Below the pieces are notes generated by a model. That model was given only the letters and a program-made list of their open reading frames with translations. It was not told where the DNA came from and ran no database searches. Both the position numbers and the translations under genes were made by a program. A stretch of 19,722 nt of DNA from Mailhella massiliensis. Lineage in GTDB: Bacteria; Desulfobacterota; Desulfovibrionia; Desulfovibrionales; Desulfovibrionaceae. The stretch covers positions 1 to 19,722 of the forward strand of contig NZ_DYZA01000055.1 of NCBI RefSeq assembly GCF_020741395.1, read 5' to 3'. Below, piece after piece: positions 14,477 through 19,722 of this stretch (positions are counted from its first letter, which is position 1; the number at the start of each line of letters is the position of its first letter).

Positions 14477-15355
14477 TTAAAAAGATGAGTCCCGTGTTGC
14501 CGGCCCACTTTTGAAGGTGAATGTTTCCAGCTCGGGAATGGAAATGTCGAAATGAAAAAGTTGCCCGTCGCCGTTTTTTTTGCCCCGGATACGGCGCATG
14601 AGCAGGGAAAGCATGAGGCAGGACGTGCCGGTGACGGTAAGAGCGTGGGCATCCATGGGCGTATGCTCCAGCGTTTGTTCCTCTCTTCCCTGGTAGAGCA
14701 GGGCGCAGGGCAGGGGAATATCCCTGTCGAACAGGGCAAAGCCCTCGCTTCTTGAAACTGCGCCGTGTACGCAGGGTATGCCCGTTTCCCAGGCTGCTTT
14801 TTCCAGCATTTTTTTCTTGGCCACGGAATCAAGGCAGTCGATGACTAGGTCCACCCGGTGGAGCAGGGGCGGGAGGTTTTGTTCATCCAGAGTCACGGCA
14901 AGGGCCTCGATATCCATGTAGGGGGCTATGTCCAGAAGACCGGCGCGGCATGCTTCCACCTTGGGTCGTCCCAAGGTTTTTTCCGTGCAGAAAGACTGTC
15001 TGTTGAGGTTGCTTTCCTCAAAAGCGTCCGGGTCGCAGAGTATGAGGCTCCCCGCGCCCATGCGTGCAAGAAGTTCTGCCGCCGTTCCGCCCAGCCCTCC
15101 ACAGCCTGCGATGAGAATACGCAGGCTCATGAGCCGGGCGATATCTTCCGCTCTGAAGGAGCCTTTGCCGCGTACAAGGCGCAACGGCCAGATGTCCTGA
15201 CGGAGAAGAGAGATCATGACTTCACGTTCGGAAAGTTGAATCTCTTTTGCCAGAAGGCGTATGCCTGCGGAACTGACGACCAGGCCGTCCCCTGCATATT
15301 GCAGAAAGGGAGCGAGCAGCAAAAGCAGGCGTTCGCGTCCGGGAAAAGCGCCCAT
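14477..15355 (-). CDS. ThiF/MoeB/HesA-family E1-like protein of the AOR cluster
   Basis: A 292-residue E1-like adenylyltransferase that would activate the C-terminal glycine of a MoaD/ThiS partner with ATP. A roughly 75-residue extension of unknown role precedes the Rossmann core: nucleotide loop GCGGLG (84-89), 'DPDAFEESNLNRQ' (108-120) and 'VIDCLDS' (171-177). The paired CxxC motifs that hold zinc in MoeB and ThiF are missing. Its ATG directly follows the TAG of the moaD-like gene (TAGATG), so the two are translated together. ThiF-like genes beside AOR and a MoaD-like gene are a recurrent set in anaerobes. The last five or so codons and the stop probably derive from an IS terminus; since the core is of normal length, function may be kept. 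Confidence 0.88.
   Translation of the reverse strand: MGAFPGRERLLLLLAPFLQYAGDGLVVSSAGIRLLAKEIQLSEREVMISLLRQDIWPLRLVRGKGSFRAEDIARLMSLRILIAGCGGLGGTAAELLARMGAGSLILCDPDAFEESNLNRQSFCTEKTLGRPKVEACRAGLLDIAPYMDIEALAVTLDEQNLPPLLHRVDLVIDCLDSVAKKKMLEKAAWETGIPCVHGAVSRSEGFALFDRDIPLPCALLYQGREEQTLEHTPMDAHALTVTGTSCLMLSLLMRRIRGKKNGDGQLFHFDISIPELETFTFKSGPATRDSSF
14485..14496 (-). repeat. Probable terminus of the second IS5-type element
   Basis: ATGAGTCCCGTG on the plus strand matches ATGAGTCCTGAG at the end of the left-edge IS (115-126) at 10 of 12 positions, including eight in a row. It lies 23 bases upstream of the second transposase fragment, as expected for an IS end. The thiF-like gene runs through it and takes its stop codon from the IS leader. 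Confidence 0.45.
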
Positions 15356-15604
15356 CTAGCCGCCTCCCACGGGAGGAAAGAACGCCACGCGGTCGCCGTC
15401 GCGCACAAGGCTTTCAAGATCGCTCTGGCGGCTGTTGATCATGATGATGGTGATCTCTTCCGGCGGGATACCGATTCGCTGTGCCACATCTCCGGCCGCA
15501 AGGACGCTTTCGCCGTCTTTCAGCTCAAAGAGGAGGCCGCTTTCCGGGTCGTAGCCTGGGACAAGGTCGCGCAGGGTTGTGCTAAGTCTTATCTGTATGC
15601 TCAT
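15356..15604 (-). CDS. MoaD/ThiS-family ubiquitin-like sulfur carrier
   Basis: An 82-residue beta-grasp protein, 'MSIQIRLSTTLRDLVPGYDP' to 'LVRDGDRVAFFPPVGGG'. The DGD-x-VAFFPPVGGG ending with terminal Gly-Gly is the MoaD hallmark, the site of adenylylation and thiocarboxylation by an E1 partner, here the ThiF-like protein next to it. No Shine-Dalgarno site is seen before the ATG (15602-15604); translation may depend on the upstream aor reading. No moaE, the usual MoaD partner in molybdopterin synthase, is in the window. That leaves open whether it serves molybdopterin synthase or an AOR-specific step. Confidence 0.9.
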   Translation of the reverse strand: MSIQIRLSTTLRDLVPGYDPESGLLFELKDGESVLAAGDVAQRIGIPPEEITIIMINSRQSDLESLVRDGDRVAFFPPVGGG

Positions 15605-15615
15605 GGGCGGACAAT

Positions 15616-15642
15616 CCCGCGCGCGGCCATGCCGCGCGCGGG
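15616..15642. promoter_or_regulatory. Strong intercistronic hairpin between aor and moaD-like gene
   Basis: A 12-bp, nearly all-GC perfect stem (CCCGCGCGCGGC with GCCGCGCGCGGG) closes a CAT loop in the 46-base gap after the aor stop. No uridine run follows on the minus strand. It probably raises aor mRNA relative to the two small downstream genes, by protecting the 3' end or slowing polymerase. Confidence 0.6.
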
Positions 15643-15650
15643 GGGATCAA

Positions 15651-17393
15651 CTATTTCTTGATCCAGTTGAATGTGGTCTGCAGTTCTTCGGGCGTGAAGT
15701 CGAAGGTCGTGTTGTGCGGCGCCACGGGTTCATCGCTGAAGAAGTCCGGCAGGTGGTCGGCGGCTTCCGTGATGCCCGCGCGGCGGTTGAAGTCGATTTC
15801 CGTGGACAGGATGCGCTGGCCCAGGGTGACGACGTCGTCGCCGGTGAGCTTCCAGCCGAACTTGGCATTGAGCATATCAACAATGGCAGCGAGCGCATCC
15901 GGTATGTCGAGGATGGCGAAGGCTGTAAACAGGCAGAGGCCTACACTGTCCACCGAAGCCGTGGCGATCTGAAGGTTGCGGGAAAGTTCGATCTGTCCTT
16001 CCTTCTTGAGCGGGTCAACCTTGCCGCCGCAGCTCAGGATATTGGCCGTGACGGAATAGCCTGCGGTGTGGTCGGCACCCATGGGGGTGGTGGCGTAGGT
16101 GACGCCCACGCCCTTAACGGCGCGGGGATCGTAGGCGGGAAGGCTCTGGCCCTTGACGCAGGGAACCCTTCTCACACCGAACACACGGCCCGTGGTGGCC
16201 GTGCCGCAGCCGATGATGCGGCCGAGGGGGGTGCCGTCGCTGATGCCCTGCATGGCTTCAAGCACTGCCTTGCCGTCCCCCAGGGGAATACCTCCGCCTG
16301 CCATGGCCACGCCCACTGCCACGCCCACATCAATGGTGTCCACCCCGAAGTCGTCGCACATGTGGTCGAAGGTGCAGATGAGGTCGAGGTCGCCGATATT
16401 GCTGTGGGGCCCGAAGCACCATAGGGTTTCATATTCCGGCCATTTACTCTTGAACTTGCCCCGGGCGTCGGGGAAAATGCCGCTGCAGCGGATGATGCAG
16501 CCGCTCATGCAGCCATGGGCTACGGAGCCTTCGCCGCCGCGTTCCTTGGTGAGCTGGTTCATGCGTTCGCCGGAAACGGCCTCGTGCTGTTCAAACTGGC
16601 CGACGGTGAAGTTCCTGGTGGGCAGGCCGCCGGCTTCATGCAGGATGTTGACAAGCACTGCGGTTCCGTATTCGGCAAGGCCCTTGCCCGTGATGGGGTG
16701 GCTGGTAAGCGCCTTGGCAAAGCGCTTGGATGCGGCCTTGAAGCCTTCTTCGTCCACGAGTGCGTGGTTCTTCCCGCCTTCGGGGTTGATGATGATGGCC
16801 TTGAGCCCTTTGGAGCCCATGACAGCACCCACGCCGCCGCGCCCGGCATGGCGTTGGGGGCGCAGTTCCCTGTCCGTAAAGGCTATGCTGGCGGCGGTGA
16901 GTTTGAATTCACCGGCCCTGCCGATGGTGATGTAGCTGCATTCCTTGCCGTAGTTTTCCACAAGTTTTGCCACGGTGTCGAAGTTGTTCAGTCCGGCCAC
17001 GGTCGAGGGGACGAGCTTTGCGTCATCCTTGCTGACTTCAAGCTGCCACCATTCGCCTTCCGTGGCCATGTCTTCCACAATGATGGCGAGGATGCCGAGC
17101 TTGGCAAGGTGTCCGCCGGGCTGCCCGCCGGAGTTGGATTCCTTGATGCCTTCGGTGAGAGGGCTTTTGCAGCCTACGGAAATGCGGTTGGAGTTGGGGC
17201 TGTTGGTGGCTCCCAGAAGACCGGGAGCAAACACAAGCTTATTGTGGGGCCCGAGAGGCGTACAGAGGGGATTGACCTCGCGGGCGACGATGGTGGAAGT
17301 GAGGGCTCGGCCGCCGAGGCCGGCGTATTCTTCGGGTATGTCCTCAAAAATGCAGGCCTTGGTAGCCATGTTGACGCGCAGAAAACGAAACAT
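15651..17393 (-). CDS. aor: Aldehyde ferredoxin oxidoreductase-family tungsten enzyme
   Basis: A 580-residue AOR-family protein. Members hold a tungsten bis-pyranopterin and one 4Fe-4S cluster and oxidise aldehydes to acids, or the reverse, with ferredoxin. The N-terminal domain shows 'YAGLGGRALTSTIVAREVNP' and 'NRISVGCKSPLTEGIKESNSGG', which line the pterin site. Cluster cysteines are C295, C299 and C303 ('GCMSGCIIRC') with the fourth, C487, in 'DSVGLC'. Pyrococcus AOR has C-x2-C-x3-C; here it is C-x3-C-x3-C, a variant seen in other AOR subfamilies, so the aldehyde substrate is not assured. The start has AAGGAG at good spacing. It heads the aor-moaD-thiF unit, and the nearby tup and tunR genes point to tungsten as the metal. 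No signal peptide: cytoplasmic. Confidence 0.93.
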   Translation of the reverse strand: MFRFLRVNMATKACIFEDIPEEYAGLGGRALTSTIVAREVNPLCTPLGPHNKLVFAPGLLGATNSPNSNRISVGCKSPLTEGIKESNSGGQPGGHLAKLGILAIIVEDMATEGEWWQLEVSKDDAKLVPSTVAGLNNFDTVAKLVENYGKECSYITIGRAGEFKLTAASIAFTDRELRPQRHAGRGGVGAVMGSKGLKAIIINPEGGKNHALVDEEGFKAASKRFAKALTSHPITGKGLAEYGTAVLVNILHEAGGLPTRNFTVGQFEQHEAVSGERMNQLTKERGGEGSVAHGCMSGCIIRCSGIFPDARGKFKSKWPEYETLWCFGPHSNIGDLDLICTFDHMCDDFGVDTIDVGVAVGVAMAGGGIPLGDGKAVLEAMQGISDGTPLGRIIGCGTATTGRVFGVRRVPCVKGQSLPAYDPRAVKGVGVTYATTPMGADHTAGYSVTANILSCGGKVDPLKKEGQIELSRNLQIATASVDSVGLCLFTAFAILDIPDALAAIVDMLNAKFGWKLTGDDVVTLGQRILSTEIDFNRRAGITEAADHLPDFFSDEPVAPHNTTFDFTPEELQTTFNWIKK

Positions 17394-17410
17394 GCCGTGC
17401 TCCTTGCTGG

Positions 17411-17482
17411 GTTCGCGGTGGCTTGTATTTGTCGAGAAGCTTCTTCAACGCGAACATAGTGCCCGGGAAGTTTTTTCGTCAA
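17411..17482 (-). promoter_or_regulatory. aor promoter and leader inverted repeats
   Basis: On the minus strand TTGACG (17477-17482), an 18-base spacer and TATGTT (17453-17458) form a reasonable sigma-70 promoter for aor. The expected transcript starts near 17446. Arms GTTCGCG (17411-17417) and CGCGAAC (17449-17455) are a perfect 7-bp inverted repeat spanning the -10 and leader, and a 10-bp palindrome AGAAGCTTCT lies at 17435-17444. They are candidate operator sites for a tungsten-dependent regulator. The rest of 17394-17642 shows no gene. Confidence 0.4.
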
Positions 17483-17642
17483 GAAAGAGGAAAAATAATC
17501 ACGCTTTTAGCATTTGATGTCGGTTTCGTGATTCTCTGGCGGGAGCACGGACGAAGGGAGAAACCGGGCGGACGGCCATGAAGGAGGAACATGGCGGCGG
17601 GAAGACCGGAGCTTCCTGCACGCCGGCCCGGTTCCCGAGCTG

Positions 17643-18203
17643 TCAGTTCCAGGAGAAGAATACGGGGGGCTTTCTTGTGCAGGGAGGGACGGGTACCTTG
17701 GTGTGGCCCATGCTCAGCGTTGCCACGAGATGGAAGTGTTCGGGAACCTGATGAGCTGCCTTGAAGGCTGCATCGTCGAACAGAGCTTCGGCAAAGCCTA
17801 TCCAGCAGCAGCCGATGCCTTCATCCTGTCCTGCGAGCATGATGTTGCCCGCCACCAGGGAACAATCGTACACATGCCAGTGGGAATTGGTGTCCCCGTA
17901 GATGATGAGCACCGTACCCGCATGATTGAAAATATGGTACTTGTCGCTTCGCAGCCAGGTTTCATACTGTGAGAACTGCGGGTAGTCTTCGAGGTTATCC
18001 AGCACCTTCTTTTTGATGCGTTCGGAAAGCTCGTCGATTTCCCGCCTGTCCTGAAGAGCCACAAAACCCCACGGTTCCATGCCCGAGCCTGTAGGAGCCT
18101 TGACTGCAAGGGAGACAAGTCTTTCAAGTTCTTCTTTCGTAACCGGTTCGTTCGTATAGCTGCGTATGCTGCGCCGCGTTGCAATGGCCTGAGTGATATC
18201 CAT
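17643..18203 (-). CDS. Nitroreductase-family FMN oxidoreductase
   Basis: A 186-residue NfsA/NfsB-type flavoprotein. The FMN-binding start 'MDITQAIATRRSIRSYTNEPVTKEELERLVSLAVKAPTGSGMEPWGFV' is typical, with the basic RRSIR stretch contacting the phosphate. The later 'GNIMLAGQDEGIGCCWIGF' is the family's second conserved block. The family reduces nitro compounds, quinones, flavins or enones with NAD(P)H; the real substrate is not predictable. The start at 18201-18203 has AAGGAC upstream; the in-frame extension to 18296 crosses the neighbouring terminator and is rejected. It lies 148 bases after the GlcG-like gene, separated by a terminator, so it is probably its own unit. Confidence 0.9.
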   Translation of the reverse strand: MDITQAIATRRSIRSYTNEPVTKEELERLVSLAVKAPTGSGMEPWGFVALQDRREIDELSERIKKKVLDNLEDYPQFSQYETWLRSDKYHIFNHAGTVLIIYGDTNSHWHVYDCSLVAGNIMLAGQDEGIGCCWIGFAEALFDDAAFKAAHQVPEHFHLVATLSMGHTKVPVPPCTRKPPVFFSWN

Positions 18204-18276
18204 ACATAGTCCTTGATGATGCGAAAGGAGAGCGCGAGGGAGGCCCTCCCTAACATATGTGGGAATGTAATGAAAA

Positions 18277-18302
18277 GGGCGGATACCGGAAGGCATCCGC
18301 CC
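18277..18302 (-). terminator. Rho-independent terminator of the GlcG-like gene
   Basis: On the minus strand GGGCGGAT and ATCCGCCC form a perfect 8-bp stem around a 10-base loop, followed by TTTTC. It lies about 50 bases after the stop of the GlcG-like gene. Confidence 0.8.
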
Positions 18303-18351
18303 GTGACGGTCGATAAGAAGCGCCGTATTTTAAGAGATGAGCGGTCTTCCG

Positions 18352-18846
18352 TTATTTGTTCAGTGCGGCAACGCCGGCCTTGGCTACGTTGGTGTCTTCC
18401 TGCACGGAGCCGCCGGAAACGCCTATGGCGCCGACGATGACGCCGTTCTTATCCTTCAGAAGTTCGCCACCACCGAAAATCACAAGGCCGTTGTTGGTGA
18501 CTTCAATGCCGAACAGTTCGCCGCCGGGCTGCGCCGCAGCCCCGAGGTCGGCGCTGGACATGTTGAACATACGAGCGGTCTTCGCTTTCTTCATCGAAAC
18601 ATCGATGCTGCCGAGGAAAGCGCCGTCCATACGGCAGAACGCCTTGAGATTGCCGCCGGCGTCTACAACAGTGATATTCATGGGAACGCCCTGTTTTTTG
18701 GCGAAGGCAAGAGCTCCGTCGACGACTTTCTGGGCCTGTTCCATGGTCAGATCGCCGGGAAGCTGAAGTTTGCTGGTGTCGACAGCGGCGGAAGCGGGCA
18801 CAACCATGGCGGCCAGAAGAGCACAGGTAAGAAGAATGCGACGCAT
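18352..18846 (-). CDS. Secreted GlcG/HbpS-family heme-binding-like protein
   Basis: A 164-residue protein of the GlcG/HbpS (DUF336) family. A signal peptide (MRRILLTCALLAAMVVPASA, cut after about residue 20) sends it to the periplasm. The mature part has the family pattern: 'MTVEQA'-like helix 'LTMEQAQKVVDGALAFAKKQGVPMNITVVDAGGNLKAFCRMDGA', then 'GIEVTNNGLVIFGGGELL' and 'GVIVGAIGVSGGSVQED'. Secreted relatives such as HbpS bind heme or degradation products; others have no known role. The start is supported by GGAG and by a clear upstream promoter. No functional tie to the tungsten genes is evident. Confidence 0.88.
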   Translation of the reverse strand: MRRILLTCALLAAMVVPASAAVDTSKLQLPGDLTMEQAQKVVDGALAFAKKQGVPMNITVVDAGGNLKAFCRMDGAFLGSIDVSMKKAKTARMFNMSSADLGAAAQPGGELFGIEVTNNGLVIFGGGELLKDKNGVIVGAIGVSGGSVQEDTNVAKAGVAALNK

Positions 18847-18917
18847 GATACTGCTCCATGTTTTGCAAAAGGCGGGCCCTGATGAAAAACACCGGGCACG
18901 GACTTTCGGTTTCTTTT

Positions 18918-18946
18918 CTTATAGCCTAGTAGATAAGGCGTTTCAA
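18918..18946 (-). promoter_or_regulatory. Sigma-70 promoter of the GlcG-like gene
   Basis: TTGAAA (18941-18946), a 17-base spacer and TATAAG (18918-18923) on the minus strand, about 70 bases ahead of the start codon. It is one of the best matches to the consensus in the window. Confidence 0.7.
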
Positions 18947-19324
18947 GGGGCTTCATTGCATGTGCCCGCTATTTTTCCGCACACATGGGCAAGGAGGAGG
19001 GTGATGTTTCGCTGTTTTTCCCGAAAAGAAGGCATCATGATTTTCTGAGGAAAAACAGGGAAGATTCGTGTTATCCGTTCAAAGTTCCGCATTGTCTTGC
19101 GGGGTGTTTTTTCATTACGGAACGCTTCCGTCCATACCTGCTTCCATCCTCGGTCCCCTTGTGGGTGTTGCGTTCCGACCCGGAGGGGAGAGGACTCCGG
19201 CAGACAAGCGTCGATGACTGCCGTTTCTGAGGCAGGAGGGGCTGCGCACGGGCCTTGAAAGGGGACGCCGGTTAAAGAAGGCCGGGCGCATTATAGTAGG
19301 TATATCGCGGGATCTTCGGAAGAC

Positions 19325-19483
19325 ATGGACAAGGAGCGCAGAGAGAAAGCGCGGCGCCATTTGTACGGCGTTATCGGAGAAGTGCCGCCGGAGCATCCTA
19401 GTAAAGTCTCTGCGTGGGGCACACCGGATGCGGAAAGGGCGAGCAGGGGAACATTTTCGTGCGGCATGGGAGTGACAAGATGA
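19325..19483 (+). CDS. Possible small or remnant ORF, 52 residues
   Basis: ATG at 19325 opens a 52-codon frame starting MDKERREKARRHLYGVIGEV and ending with a glycine/threonine-rich tail. GGAAG lies just upstream. The first 30 residues have an ordinary, amphipathic protein composition, unlike the shadow frames around it, but no family is recognised. It may be the start of a gene broken by the shift into AT-rich DNA near 19520. Low confidence. Confidence 0.2.
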   Translation: MDKERREKARRHLYGVIGEVPPEHPSKVSAWGTPDAERASRGTFSCGMGVTR

Positions 19484-19546
19484 AGAAGGAGAGCCTTCGG
19501 GGGAGAAGGGGAATAAGGTGCATCCAATTTTTGAAATAAAATATAT

Positions 19547-19577
19547 ATAATAATAACAATATATTATATATTATTAT
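19547..19577. repeat. AT-rich inverted repeat
   Basis: ATAATAATA (19547-19555) and TATTATTAT (19569-19577) are a perfect 9-bp inverted repeat inside a nearly pure A/T run. Such a run can arise by chance in AT-rich DNA or act as a terminator, curved DNA or a silencer-bound stretch. Confidence 0.35.
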
Positions 19578-19599
19578 CTGTGCTGACCTGCATGTTAAA

Positions 19600-19635
19600 T
19601 TCTTCTCCTGAAGAGGCTTTTCAGGATGGGAAGAA
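19600..19635. repeat. Long hairpin in the AT-rich right end
   Basis: TTCTTC plus TCCTGAA (19600-19612) pair with TTCAGGA (19620-19626) and GAAGAA (19630-19635), giving 13 pairs with a 3-base bulge and a 7-base loop. It is the strongest fold in the right end and could be a terminator for the minus strand or part of an untranslated leader of a gene to the right. Confidence 0.45.
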
Positions 19636-19638
19636 ATA

Positions 19639-19667
19639 ATTTTGAAATGGAATTTTGAAATCAAAAT
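19639..19667. promoter_or_regulatory. Tandem ATTTTGAAAT repeat and palindrome, operator candidate
   Basis: ATTTTGAAAT occurs at 19639-19648 and 19652-19661, a 13-base period. The second copy is the left part of the palindrome ATTTTGA-AA-TCAAAAT (19652-19667). Spacing and symmetry are like a transcription factor site ahead of a gene to the right of the window. No regulator can be named. Confidence 0.35.
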
Positions 19668-19722
19668 GACTAAGTTTGAGGCTTGTTTTTTTAGTAACGT
19701 GCTAATATGCCATCATTATTGA

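Larger units (their letters stand above)
18960..19722. other. Long region without a convincing gene, becoming AT-rich
   Basis: About 760 bases at the right end. Open frames here (up to 93 codons) look like no family and lack ribosome sites. A weak terminator-like stem CCGCA/TGCGG with a T run lies at 19087-19112 and a hairpin ACGGAA/TTCCGT at 19117-19131. From about 19520 the composition shifts to very AT-rich and carries several inverted repeats, reported separately. It may be the upstream region of a gene beyond the window or a remnant of transferred DNA. Confidence 0.5.

Noticed and set aside
17411..17455. Riboswitch (Moco or Tuco type) in the aor leader
   Set aside because: Only a simple inverted repeat and a short palindrome are visible; the multi-stem architecture of the Moco RNA could not be traced in the roughly 50-base leader.
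18985..19230. 81-codon plus-strand frame in the right end
   Set aside because: No recognisable family and it contains the hairpins at 19087-19131; composition is not protein-like.
1..19722. CRISPR array, tRNA, rRNA
   Set aside because: No regularly spaced repeats were seen and no cloverleaf or rRNA-like sequence was recognised on either strand by eye.

Overview
The window looks like a chromosomal segment of a GC-rich, anaerobic sulfidogenic bacterium of the Desulfovibrionaceae type (Desulfovibrio, Bilophila and relatives). The best pointer is a TunR-type regulator, an inactivated XerC/D-like recombinase domain joined to two molybdate/tungstate-binding Mop/TOBE domains, a family described from sulfate-reducing deltaproteobacteria. 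It stands next to a tungstate ABC transporter and a tungsten-type aldehyde oxidoreductase. The taxon is an inference from gene content only.

Layout. (a) 1-594: the end of an IS5-family element has inserted into a TRAP-transporter dctP gene; the gene is cut after its first half and its stop codon comes from the IS. (b) 674-2707 and 2957-3880: an iron-sulfur/flavin ene-reductase of the 2,4-dienoyl-CoA reductase/BaiCD type, divergent from a LysR-type regulator. Their promoters overlap on a palindrome at 2822-2839. (c) 9965 down to 4108, all minus strand: tunR-tupA-tupB-tupC-MOSC-moaCB-moaA, apparently one transcription unit for sensing W/Mo, importing tungstate and making molybdopterin. It is closed by a bidirectional terminator at 4054-4083. 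(d) 10335-13716, plus strand and divergent from tunR: moeA and a second moeA fused to a periplasmic-binding-protein-like domain, with a terminator between them. (e) 17393 down to 14109, minus strand: aor (tungsten oxidoreductase), moaD-like, thiF/moeB-like, then an IS5-family orfA remnant whose end supplies the thiF stop codon. (f) 18846-17643: a secreted GlcG/HbpS-like protein and a nitroreductase as separate units. (g) about 18960-19722: no convincing gene, turning very AT-rich, with several inverted repeats.

How the genes fit together: TupABC imports tungstate; MoaA, MoaC and MoaB make and adenylylate the pterin; the two MoeA proteins insert the metal; the MoaD/ThiF pair beside aor may supply sulfur or another function for the AOR cofactor; TunR senses the oxyanion. 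This is a compact tungsten/molybdenum cofactor island. Its parts belong to known families. The less ordinary points are the recombinase-derived regulator, the MoeA-PBP fusion, the E1-like protein without zinc cysteines, and two genes that end inside IS5-type termini.
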